Positions 53,072-60,869 of a DNA stretch of 64,000 nucleotides are shown here, piece after piece (position 1 is the first letter of the stretch; every line of letters begins with the position of its first letter). The notes below the pieces were generated by a model, which was not told the origin of the DNA, made no database searches, and saw only the letters and a program-made list of their open reading frames with translations. The translations under genes were made by a program, and so were the position numbers. This DNA comes from Subtercola sp. PAMC28395 (GTDB lineage: Bacteria > Actinomycetota > Actinomycetes > Actinomycetales > Microbacteriaceae): the NCBI RefSeq assembly GCF_018889995.1, contig NZ_CP076547.1, positions 2,666,001 through 2,730,000 of the forward strand. The letters are read 5' to 3'.

Positions 53072-54358
53072 TCAGCGAGCCCGCACGCCCTTGTGCCAGT
53101 CGTCTTCGAGAAAGTGCGGCTTGGCGACGATCAGTCCGACGACGACGACGGCAACGGCGGTGCAGAGCAGAAAGACCAGCGATCCCGTCCACTGGCCAGA
53201 GACCTGGTGGAGCACCCCGACAACCAGTGGCCCTGAGGCACCGACCAGGTAGCCGAGGCCCTGGGCGAACCCACTGAGGGCGACGGCTCCCTCCTGGGTG
53301 CGCGTGCGGAGGTTGATCAGCAGGAGTGAGAGTGGGAACAGCAGCGGGCCGAGCCCGGCGAGAATCATCCACAGCCAGGGCGCCGCGGTCGGAGCGATCA
53401 AGAGGCCGAGGTATCCCGTTGCGTAGAACCCTGCCCCAAGCCAGATCAGGAGAGCCACGTTCTTCAAACGCGCCGCTAGGACGGGAATGAGCAGAGACGC
53501 CGGGATTCCCATTGCCACGTAGAGCGCGAGCAGGACTCCGGCCTGCCCTTCATCGACCCCGGCGATCGAGAGCAGGATCTGGGGCATCCAGGCGAATGCC
53601 GCATAGACGTTGAGCGCCGTCAGACCGAAGAGGATCCCCAGGGCCCATGCGACACGGGAGTGCCTCACTCTACCGACCACCGCTGCCGGAGCGATGGCAA
53701 CAACACCTTCGACTCGCCTGACGTCGGGGTTCTGCCTGACATCGCGAAAATACATGACGATCCACGGCACGAGCGCAGCGACCGCGAGTACACCCCACAC
53801 CCCCACAGCGCTCCGCCATCCCGCCTCAGAGCTGAGCTGGACCACGACGAGGGCCGGAATCATGGCCGAGATCGCCAGGGTCGTCGAGTACAGTGCCGTG
53901 ACGAGACCGAGGCGATCGAGGAAATACTTCTTCACCAATGGCGGCAACAGCACGTTCGCCACGCCCATGCCCGCGAAAACGATCACACTGCCCACGACCA
54001 GTACTGCATACGTCGGCGACAGCATTCGCACCACTGTTCCGACGATGGTCGCGACGAGCCCGATCACGAGCAGGGACTCGATCCGCAGGTGACGTTGGAA
54101 GAGGGGAGTCAGAATTCCGAACAGCGCGAAGCACACGGGGGTCAACGTTCCGAGGACCCCGATTCCCAGGCTGTTGAGGGGAATGTCCGCCGAGATGTCG
54201 GCATAGATCGGAGAGAGTGCCGCAACCGCAGCCCTGAGGTTCGCAGCGACCAGGATGATTCCCACCAGGGCGAGCGACCGCCCGGCCCAAAGCGGAAGCG
54301 GGCGCGTAAGTGGTGGAACGGGTGGGCGAGGTACGGAATCAGCTCCCGAGCCGGTCAC
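53072..54358 (-). CDS. MFS transporter, CynX/NimT (cyanate-type) family
   Basis: 428 residues with about 12 hydrophobic segments. LVGIILVAANLRAAVAALSP at the first helix and ADIPLNSLGIGVLGTLTPVC are typical of CynX/NimT permeases. The GTG overlaps the ribF stop (GTGA), so it is translated by coupling from ribF even though no link to flavin is known. Substrate unknown. Confidence 0.87.
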   Translation of the reverse strand: MTGSGADSVPRPPVPPLTRPLPLWAGRSLALVGIILVAANLRAAVAALSPIYADISADIPLNSLGIGVLGTLTPVCFALFGILTPLFQRHLRIESLLVIGLVATIVGTVVRMLSPTYAVLVVGSVIVFAGMGVANVLLPPLVKKYFLDRLGLVTALYSTTLAISAMIPALVVVQLSSEAGWRSAVGVWGVLAVAALVPWIVMYFRDVRQNPDVRRVEGVVAIAPAAVVGRVRHSRVAWALGILFGLTALNVYAAFAWMPQILLSIAGVDEGQAGVLLALYVAMGIPASLLIPVLAARLKNVALLIWLGAGFYATGYLGLLIAPTAAPWLWMILAGLGPLLFPLSLLLINLRTRTQEGAVALSGFAQGLGYLVGASGPLVVGVLHQVSGQWTGSLVFLLCTAVAVVVVGLIVAKPHFLEDDWHKGVRAR

Positions 54359-55284
54359 GCTAGGCGACTTCTGACCTGCTCCACATCGTCGTTCATCTGG
54401 TCGATGAGGGGCTCGATCCCGGTGAATTTCACCATTCCCCTGATGCAGTGGGCGAACGAGATCAGCACCTCGTGACCGTAGAGATCGATCGTCTCATCGA
54501 GAACGAAGGCCTCGACCTGTTTCGGAGGAACTCCATCGAATGTGGGATTGCTGCCCACGGAGATGGCCGCAGGGTACCGCGTGTCGCCGTCGGTGAGCCA
54601 CCCGGCGTAGACACCGTCTGCCGGAATGAGTCCTTCGGAGCGCGGCGAGAGATTCGCCGTCGGAAAACCGAGTTCGCGGCCGCGTTTGGCACCATGGACG
54701 ACCTCACCTCCTACAGCCGGGAGATGACCGAGCAGTTTGGCCGCGTGCGCCACATCGCCCTCTGCCAGGAGCTCGCGGATCCAGGTAGACGACACGCGCC
54801 GGTCTGACGTGGGCATCACATCAGGGATCAGACGGACTTCGAAACCGAATTCGCGGCCCAGGCCCTGGAGCACGGCAACCGTACCCTCGCTGTGATGGCC
54901 GAAACGGAAGTCCGCACCCACCATCACCACGCGCGCGTGCAAACCGTTTACGAGAATATGTTCCACGAATTCCCGGGGACTGAGGTTCGCGGTGACGTCG
55001 TCGAACGTGAGCATGAGCGCAGCATCCAGACCCGTCTCTGCCAGCAGTTCGAGCTTCTGTTCGACACCGACGAGAGCGACAGGTGCGCGCTCTGGCGCCA
55101 GCAGTCGCAGGGGGTGCCTGTCGAAGGTGACAACAGCCGCGCGGAGGCCCTCCCGGTGCGCAGTGCTCAGCACCTCGCCGATGACCGCCCGGTGGCCCTC
55201 GTGCACGCCGTCGAACTTGCCCACCGTCACTGCCGATGGCCCGAAGTCTGCCGTAATGTCAGAGACCGACCTGAACACGTCCAT
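54355..55284 (-). CDS. ribF: bifunctional riboflavin kinase / FAD synthetase
   Basis: 309 residues. The N-terminal adenylyltransferase has TVGKFDGVHEGHRAVI and the ISSTxIR-like RRVSSTWIRELLAEGD; the C-terminal kinase has GRELGFPTANLSPRSEGLIP. It makes FMN from riboflavin and then FAD. The ATG shares one base with the stop of the upstream membrane-protein gene (TGATG). Part of the truB-ribF unit. The downstream MFS gene overlaps by 4 bp. Confidence 0.96.
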   Translation of the reverse strand: MDVFRSVSDITADFGPSAVTVGKFDGVHEGHRAVIGEVLSTAHREGLRAAVVTFDRHPLRLLAPERAPVALVGVEQKLELLAETGLDAALMLTFDDVTANLSPREFVEHILVNGLHARVVMVGADFRFGHHSEGTVAVLQGLGREFGFEVRLIPDVMPTSDRRVSSTWIRELLAEGDVAHAAKLLGHLPAVGGEVVHGAKRGRELGFPTANLSPRSEGLIPADGVYAGWLTDGDTRYPAAISVGSNPTFDGVPPKQVEAFVLDETIDLYGHEVLISFAHCIRGMVKFTGIEPLIDQMNDDVEQVRSRLA

Positions 55285-55754
55285 CAGGCAGCCGCCCCTT
55301 CTGTTCGCTCGGCGGGCTTGTTCTTCGACAGCCAGATCATGCCGAGAACCGGCAGTACGAGGGGAATGAAGAGGTACCCGATGCCGTAGAACGACCACAC
55401 CGATGCATGGGCGAAGAGTTCGGGTTGCACAACGCTCAGGGTACCGACGACGAGAACGCCGAGCATCTCGAAGGAGATCGTCACCCACGCGACGCGGTAC
55501 CAGAACGCCCCACCTGCCACCAGCGCGATCGTGGCGACGATGTAGACCACGGCCGAGACGGCGGAGAGCGTGTAGGCCAGGGGTGCATCGTTGTACTGGT
55601 GGAGGATCTGCACGAGGGAACGACCGAATGCTCCGAGGGCGAGAATGGCGTAGACGACGACCAGAACCCGGCCCACTCCCGAGATTCGGGAGCGCTTCGA
55701 CGTGGGAACAACCGGTGTGTGCCCGATGTCGTCGGGGGCAGAAGGTGATGGCAT
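55284..55754 (-). CDS. four-helix membrane protein between truB and ribF
   Basis: 156 residues with four hydrophobic segments after about 28 polar residues; ends in a short charged tail. No named family recognised. It starts 13 bp after the 122-residue gene and shares one base with ribF. A TAAACT box lies ten bases before the ATG. Function unknown; a similar membrane-protein pair follows truB in other Microbacteriaceae as far as I recall. Confidence 0.75.
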   Translation of the reverse strand: MPSPSAPDDIGHTPVVPTSKRSRISGVGRVLVVVYAILALGAFGRSLVQILHQYNDAPLAYTLSAVSAVVYIVATIALVAGGAFWYRVAWVTISFEMLGVLVVGTLSVVQPELFAHASVWSFYGIGYLFIPLVLPVLGMIWLSKNKPAERTEGAAA

Positions 55755-55767
55755 GGCACTGCCAAGT

Positions 55768-56136
55768 TTAGACGTTCTGAACGAACCAGATTTCGTTCAT
55801 GCGAAAGACCATCACAGCGATCGCGAGGCAGGCGACCCCCAGAACGACGGTGCTCCATCGTGTGCGGTCGATGAGGGCCCAGAACGCTGCGGCAACAGGC
55901 ACGAGCAGCGCAGAGACCATGTACACGTAGAAGATCAGCAGGTCTCCAGCAGGGTTGTTGCCGAGCGCCGGTGAGACCAGTGCGACCACGAATTGGATGA
56001 TCAACAGCAGTTCGACGAGTGCCGTCGCCCCCATGGTGAGGTCGTTCGGCACTTTCCCGGCGAACCCGAGCACCAGGCAGAGCACCCCGGCGAGAACGGC
56101 TATCGCGATCTGAGCTGTCGAGAACCATTCGATCAT
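55768..56136 (-). CDS. four-helix membrane protein coupled to truB
   Basis: 122 residues, nearly all membrane: segments at about 8-26, 36-58, 66-88 and 95-112, ending MNEIWFVQNV. The ATG overlaps the truB stop by 4 bp (ATGA). No family recognised and no polar domain that could suggest a function. Confidence 0.75.
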   Translation of the reverse strand: MIEWFSTAQIAIAVLAGVLCLVLGFAGKVPNDLTMGATALVELLLIIQFVVALVSPALGNNPAGDLLIFYVYMVSALLVPVAAAFWALIDRTRWSTVVLGVACLAIAVMVFRMNEIWFVQNV

Positions 56137-57287
56137 GAGGGATCCTGCTCCGGGGTCACTACTGCGGTGGTTTCGTCTGCGGTGGTTTCGTCAGCGGTGG
56201 TTTCATCTGCGGCGGCGTCTGTGACGGCATCATGCTTTACGGCCGCTTCTGCCGCCGTGCGGGCATCGGAAGGAAAATTCACCAGCACGCGCGCCGTGCC
56301 GCCCTTCGACTCGAACAACCCGATGAGCTCCCCAGCTGGATCGATGGCGGCGACGGTGCAGCCCTTCGGAGCATCCACGGCGATTCGCTTGCCATTCCGC
56401 AGGTCGATTGAGCGCTCGGCATCGAGCGTGACCACAGGAAACAACTTCGCGGCGATGGTCGCGGGCGGCACAAGGTCTCGTGCCGGGTCGAGTTCGGGCA
56501 AGGTGTGCGCCGTGTTCACCTGGAACGGGCCGATCCGAGTTCGCCGAAGCGAAGTGAGGTGCCCGCCGACGCCGAGCGCCTCCCCCAGGTCGCGGGCGAT
56601 GGCTCGAACGTAGGTCCCCGAACTGCACGTCACCCTCACGGCAACGTCGACGAAGGCCGGGGGCGGCGACGCAGCCGTGGTCGAAGTCGAGGTGGTCGAA
56701 GTCGGGGTGTTCGAAAGCGCGGTGTTCGAAAGCGGAGTGTTCGAAAGCGCGGTGTTCGAAGTCAGGGTGCTTGAAAGCGCGGTGGAGGATGCACGGGAGA
56801 TATCAAGTACGTCGATGGATGCGATGGTGACGGGCCGGGCATCCAGAACCACTGTCTCGCCCTCGCGAACGCGGGTGTAGGCGCGTTTGCCGTCGACCCT
56901 GATGGCGCTGACGGAGCTCGGGATCTGGAGGACGTCGCCGGTCAGAGGAACAAGCGCACGCTCGATGTCGGCTGCAGTGAGATTCTGCACCGCCTCGGGA
57001 TCGGCCGACTCGATTGTCTCGCCCTCAGAATCATCGGTAGTCGTTGCTTCGCCAAGCCGGATGGTGGCTTCATACTCCTTGTCGAGACCGACAATGTACG
57101 TGAGCAGACGTGTCGATGAATTCAGGCCCAGCACGAGGAGCCCTGTTGCGAGGGGATCGAGCGTTCCGGCGTGGCCGACCTTGCGGGTGCCCGCCAGCTT
57201 GCGGGTGCGAGCCACGACGTCGTGGCTGGTCAGACCTTGCGGCTTGTCGATGAGCACGATGCCACTCGTGAGGCCGGATGATGTCAC
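56133..57287 (-). CDS. truB: tRNA pseudouridine(55) synthase with repeat insertions
   Basis: 384 residues; usual bacterial length is about 300. It converts U55 in the tRNA T-arm to pseudouridine. The catalytic Asp is in GHAGTLDPLATGLL (Asp 44); VTCSSGTYVRAIARDLGEAL is the other core motif. Between them, about residues 166-209, sits a Ser/Thr/Asn-rich insert built from a 5-residue repeat (xLSNT). The C-terminus carries a second repeat (ADETT three times). The GTG follows a TAGCGT box by six bases. It heads the unit truB-orf122-orf156-ribF-MFS. Confidence 0.95.
   Translation of the reverse strand: MTSSGLTSGIVLIDKPQGLTSHDVVARTRKLAGTRKVGHAGTLDPLATGLLVLGLNSSTRLLTYIVGLDKEYEATIRLGEATTTDDSEGETIESADPEAVQNLTAADIERALVPLTGDVLQIPSSVSAIRVDGKRAYTRVREGETVVLDARPVTIASIDVLDISRASSTALSSTLTSNTALSNTPLSNTALSNTPTSTTSTSTTAASPPPAFVDVAVRVTCSSGTYVRAIARDLGEALGVGGHLTSLRRTRIGPFQVNTAHTLPELDPARDLVPPATIAAKLFPVVTLDAERSIDLRNGKRIAVDAPKGCTVAAIDPAGELIGLFESKGGTARVLVNFPSDARTAAEAAVKHDAVTDAAADETTADETTADETTAVVTPEQDPS
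56163..56207. repeat. 15-bp minisatellite in the truB 3' end, three copies
   Basis: Units TGCGGTGGTTTCGTC, TGCGGTGGTTTCGTC and AGCGGTGGTTTCATC. In frame, it encodes the acidic repeat ADETT near the TruB C-terminus. Confidence 0.9.
56677..56781. repeat. 15-bp minisatellite inside truB, seven copies
   Basis: The unit is close to GTGTTCGAAAGCGCG, with substitutions. In frame, it encodes a 5-residue repeat such as ALSNT/PLSNT in the middle of TruB. Confidence 0.9.
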
Positions 57288-57293
57288 CCACCA

Positions 57294-57299
57294 ACGCTA
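57294..57299 (-). promoter_or_regulatory. -10 box of the truB-ribF unit
   Basis: On the minus strand TAGCGT is followed by six bases and the GTG at 57287. The 164-bp divergent gap to the HNH gene also has an imperfect inverted repeat CCACAACT / AGTTGTCC (about 57370-57402). Confidence 0.4.
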
Positions 57300-57451
57300 A
57301 CAGCGATCGGCATCGGTGGCTGCCTGGCGGTGAAGTCGGCTGGGTGCTGGCGCAGAAGGGGCTTCTCCTCCACAACTGGCGTGCTTTGTGAGTTGTCCAC
57401 TGATCGCGGATTTTGGCTGTTGGTGTCGGCGGCGAATGATTGACTGTCGCC

Positions 57452-59059
57452 ATGACACGAGCATTACTCACTGATGACGAGATTGATCCCTCCCCGACTG
57501 ATCCGACTTTCACGGGCCCCGATTGCTTCGGCTCAGAGACGGGATCGGCCTCCTCAGGGTCGCGGTCATCAGCGTCGTCGTCGTTGCGTCGGGAGCGTTT
57601 TGCGGCTGCGGTCGCTGCGGTGGTGGTGTCGCATCGGGCGATCGCTGCGGCGCACGCAGAGCATGCTCTCCTGGTCGAGGAGGCCCGGGTGGTGGGGTTC
57701 GCGCTTCATACCCAGGACAGTTTCGCGAGCAGTGGGGGTGGAGGCCCGCAGTGGTCCTCTGACCAGATCGTGCAACGCCAAGTCGTCTTAGAGCTCGCCG
57801 TCGCCTTACACCTCACCGAGATCGACGCGCGCCGGCTGGTCGATACCTGCGAAGGGCTTGCCGGCCCGTTCACGGCCACGCGGGAGGCTCTGTTGGCGGG
57901 GCGGGTGTCGTACCGGCACACCGAAACCCTCGTTCACCGTTCGCACCCGCTCCCCCGGGAAGCGCTCGGACGGTACGAGAAGACAGTACTGCCCTGGGCG
58001 CGGAAAGTGACCGTGCAACGCCTCGACAAGATCGCCCGCGCCTGTGTGGAAGAAGTGCAACCCCGCACCGACAGCCAACGCCACACCGACGCCGTCACTG
58101 GGAGGCGTACGTATCTGGAGCCCGGGTCTGACGGGATGGCGTACCTGACCCTGTACACCGCCGCCGTCGAAGCTGCTGCCATCCACAACCGGGCCACCGA
58201 CATGGCCAGGTCCGCGAAACACAACGGCGACCCCCGCACCCTCAGCCAACTGAAAGTCGACGTCCTGACCGACCTGATGCTCAACGGTGACACCCACACC
58301 CCACGGGTTGCCCCCGGTATCCGGGCCCGCGTGAACGTCACCGTCCCCGCCCTCACACTGCTGGGCCGCGACCACCACGGGAATCCCGACCCCGATCAGT
58401 CGTCTGGGCCAGCGAACCTGGAGGGGTTCGGGCCGATCGACCGGCACACCGCCCTCACCATCACCCGCCACGCACACTCGTTCACCCGGATCCTCACCGA
58501 CCCCGCCACCGGTGCTGTGCTCAGCTACGGCCGGCAACGATACAAACCCCCCACCGACCTTGACGAGCTGATCCGGCTCACCCACACCGAATGCACCTTC
58601 CCGACACCCTGCGAACCATCAACCACCGCAGACCTTGACCACACCATCGCCTGGGGCGACGGCGGTGAAACCAGCTACGACAACCTCAGCCCCCTCTGTG
58701 CTTCGCACCACAAAGTCAAACACCACACCGAATGGACCATCCTGCAAACCCCCAACACCAACGGGCGACCACCAACCATCACCTGGACCTCACCCGCCGG
58801 CTACGAATACACCATCGACCCCACACCACTCGCGAAACCCATCATGCAGTTCACCGAAACGACAGGCGACGACAAAGAAAGCACCGAAGGTGATGATGGC
58901 GCGCACGCCGACTCCGACGTCGAAATCGACACCGGCACCGGCACCGACACCGACCCCGACCCTGACCCAGACATACACATGAACGTGGGCCCGAATGGCT
59001 CGATCGACGTCGAAAATGGCTGCAACGATGGCAGAATCAGCGATGCCCCGCCATTCTGA
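57452..59059 (+). CDS. HNH endonuclease with DUF222 (13E12 repeat family)
   Basis: 535 residues. The N-terminal two thirds is the helical DUF222 domain (ALHLTEIDARRLVDTCEGLA; ALLAGRVSYRHTETLVHR). The HNH nuclease follows at about residues 390-430: CTFPTPCEPSTTADLDHTIA, then GGETSYDNLSPLCASHHKVK, with zinc-binding Cys pairs and the catalytic His. The tail is acidic and repetitive (TGTGTDTDPDPDPD). These genes occur in many copies in Actinobacteria and behave like mobile or selfish elements; the biological role is unclear. Codon use in the 3' half is strikingly C- and A-rich. Start ATG 57452; no Shine-Dalgarno. Confidence 0.9.
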   Translation: MTRALLTDDEIDPSPTDPTFTGPDCFGSETGSASSGSRSSASSSLRRERFAAAVAAVVVSHRAIAAAHAEHALLVEEARVVGFALHTQDSFASSGGGGPQWSSDQIVQRQVVLELAVALHLTEIDARRLVDTCEGLAGPFTATREALLAGRVSYRHTETLVHRSHPLPREALGRYEKTVLPWARKVTVQRLDKIARACVEEVQPRTDSQRHTDAVTGRRTYLEPGSDGMAYLTLYTAAVEAAAIHNRATDMARSAKHNGDPRTLSQLKVDVLTDLMLNGDTHTPRVAPGIRARVNVTVPALTLLGRDHHGNPDPDQSSGPANLEGFGPIDRHTALTITRHAHSFTRILTDPATGAVLSYGRQRYKPPTDLDELIRLTHTECTFPTPCEPSTTADLDHTIAWGDGGETSYDNLSPLCASHHKVKHHTEWTILQTPNTNGRPPTITWTSPAGYEYTIDPTPLAKPIMQFTETTGDDKESTEGDDGAHADSDVEIDTGTGTDTDPDPDPDIHMNVGPNGSIDVENGCNDGRISDAPPF

Positions 59060-59063
59060 GACC

Positions 59064-59085
59064 GATCTGAAAGTGACATCAGATC
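59064..59085. terminator. hairpin after the HNH gene
   Basis: GATCTGA (59064-59070) pairs with TCAGATC (59079-59085) around an eight-base loop, just after the HNH stop. No T-run follows. The rest of the 132-bp gap to the convergent gene shows nothing clear. Confidence 0.3.
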
Positions 59086-59191
59086 AAACCGGAGAGGGAC
59101 ACACCTTCATCATGGCCATCGGTTACACCACCCGTGTCCTGAGGCGCCGATCAGAGTGTCGGGTGCATCCGAGATGAGCACGATCATCCGG

Positions 59192-59809
59192 TCAGCAGCG
59201 GTCGGCGAACTCGCGTTTCGGGTGGTCCTCGTCGCGGATGGACACAATCGCACCGGCGCTCATGCGCGGCTGAACTTCTGCCCGGTAGAGTTCGTGCGCT
59301 TCGGCGACCACCGGATCAAGAATCGCCGTCGCCGACTCGAGGAACGTCACAAAGTGGAACACACCCCGAAGTTCCGGGCGTTGAAGGAATGGGCCACTGA
59401 TGACCAGCAGCGCATCCTTCGGCGCAGTCACCCAGCGAGTCTCGAGCACGGCGTCGCGTCGGGTGTCGAATTGCGCGGTCACGAACCCCGCGCTCCCACC
59501 CAGACGAAACGGTTCAACCAACACACGCTTCAGAGCCGCGTAGTCATATCGGTCGAAGTAGTAACCCTCCGCTGAATCAGGCCCGCGTTGCAGCCTGGTC
59601 TCGCTCGGGAGCTGAAAGTCATCGAGTCGTGCGCGAATGACACTTCGACCAGTGTCTCGCAGGGAAAGGGCAAGGTCGTCAGCGAACCTCTCCGTGCCGA
59701 CGGCGCCATCGACGGCAACAATGGCCCGCCCACGACCATAGTTGTGCACGATCTCCGCGGCCAGGGCTTCGAAGAACTGACTGCGCGGTGTCGGAGGGTA
59801 GGCGGACAT
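59192..59809 (-). CDS. uridine-kinase-like P-loop protein with altered Walker A
   Basis: 205 residues, about the usual size of actinobacterial uridine kinase homologues. The order of elements is right: IVAVDGAVGTERFADDLALS at the P-loop position, RARLDDFQLP for the substrate Asp region, and EGYYFDRYDY. However, the P-loop lacks the GK[S/T] step (VGTERF instead), so ATP binding is doubtful. The ATG at 59809 follows a TATGCT box by six bases. Convergent with the HNH gene and divergent from mutY. Confidence 0.75.
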   Translation of the reverse strand: MSAYPPTPRSQFFEALAAEIVHNYGRGRAIVAVDGAVGTERFADDLALSLRDTGRSVIRARLDDFQLPSETRLQRGPDSAEGYYFDRYDYAALKRVLVEPFRLGGSAGFVTAQFDTRRDAVLETRWVTAPKDALLVISGPFLQRPELRGVFHFVTFLESATAILDPVVAEAHELYRAEVQPRMSAGAIVSIRDEDHPKREFADRC

Positions 59810-59940
59810 GCAGCCAGCATACGTTTCGGCAACGACCGTGGGCCAGCACCAACTGCCTGCCACCGGTCCAGCGACTCGTGAACTCGTGCATCGCACGGTG
59901 GCGATCTGTGCACCCGCGCAACTCGCGTACATTGGACTCG
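59810..59940. promoter_or_regulatory. divergent promoter region, uridine-kinase-like gene / mutY
   Basis: 131 bp. On the minus strand TATGCT (59821-59816) lies six bases before the ATG at 59809; on the plus strand TACATT (59928-59933) lies seven bases before the ATG at 59941. Confidence 0.4.
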
Positions 59941-60846
59941 ATGAATACCAGCGCCGCCGGAGATACCGCTCCGCAGCTAGCTCCAACGCTTATCGACTGG
60001 TTTGCGACAAACGCGCGTGACCTGCCATGGCGGCGACCGGGGTTCTCGGCCTGGGGCACGCTGGTGAGCGAGTTCATGCTGCAACAGACGCCCGTCGCAC
60101 GTGTCGTGCCGCGGCTCCAGGAGTGGCTCGAACGCTGGCCGACACCCGCAGCCCTCGCTGAGAGCTCCCCCGGCGACGCCGTCAGGGCCTGGCAGTCACT
60201 GGGTTACCCGCGCCGCGCCCTCTGGCTTCACTCCTGTGCCGTGGCCATCACTGAACGACACGGCGGAGAGGTGCCTCGAGCAGTGGATGATCTGCTCGCC
60301 CTTCCCGGAGTCGGCGACTACACAGCACGCGCCGTCGCGGCATTCGCGTTCGGTGATCGTCACCCTGTCGTCGACACCAACATCCGGCGGGTGATCGCTC
60401 GCGCAGTGACAGGGGACGCAGAACCTGGCCCTCCGAGTGGCCGCCGCGACCTCGCTGCGATGCTCGAGATTCTCCCCCTCGAACCAGCAGCAGCACGAGC
60501 ATTCAACGCCGCCATCATGGAGCTGGGTGCCGTCGTCTGCACAGCTCGAGCGCCACGCTGTGAGCTGTGCCCGATCTCGGGGAGCTGCGCGTGGCGGGCG
60601 CGAGGGTACCCCGGGTACGACGGCAAGCGGAAGGCCGCGCAGAAGAAATACGAAGGCTCAGACCGCCAGGTGCGGGGTCTCGTTCTCGCACAGTTGCGCT
60701 CGTTGCCCGCTGACGACACCAGCACACTCTCGCGCAAACGTCTGGCGGCTGTCTGGCAGGAATCGACGCAACTCGATCGAGCCATCGAAGGTCTCCTGGC
60801 CGACGGCCTCGCGATCGAGTCTCCCTCCGGCCTCCGGCTCCCCTGA
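59941..60846 (+). CDS. mutY: A/G-specific adenine DNA glycosylase
   Basis: 301 residues. It removes adenine mispaired with 8-oxoguanine. The catalytic Glu is in SEFMLQQTPVARV, the helix-hairpin-helix in LLALPGVGDYTARAVAAFAF, and the catalytic Asp in PVVDTNIRRV. The [4Fe-4S] ligands read CTARAPRCELCPISGSC with spacing 6-2-5. The C-terminal NUDIX-like 8-oxoG recognition domain of longer MutY is reduced or absent, as in other actinobacterial forms. A TACATT box lies seven bases before the ATG. Confidence 0.95.
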   Translation: MNTSAAGDTAPQLAPTLIDWFATNARDLPWRRPGFSAWGTLVSEFMLQQTPVARVVPRLQEWLERWPTPAALAESSPGDAVRAWQSLGYPRRALWLHSCAVAITERHGGEVPRAVDDLLALPGVGDYTARAVAAFAFGDRHPVVDTNIRRVIARAVTGDAEPGPPSGRRDLAAMLEILPLEPAAARAFNAAIMELGAVVCTARAPRCELCPISGSCAWRARGYPGYDGKRKAAQKKYEGSDRQVRGLVLAQLRSLPADDTSTLSRKRLAAVWQESTQLDRAIEGLLADGLAIESPSGLRLP

Positions 60847-60869
60847 CCTATCCACACCAAGGAACACAC

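Noticed and set aside
54790..55284. FMN riboswitch at ribF
   Set aside because: ribF is coupled to the upstream gene with a one-base overlap, so there is no leader to hold one.
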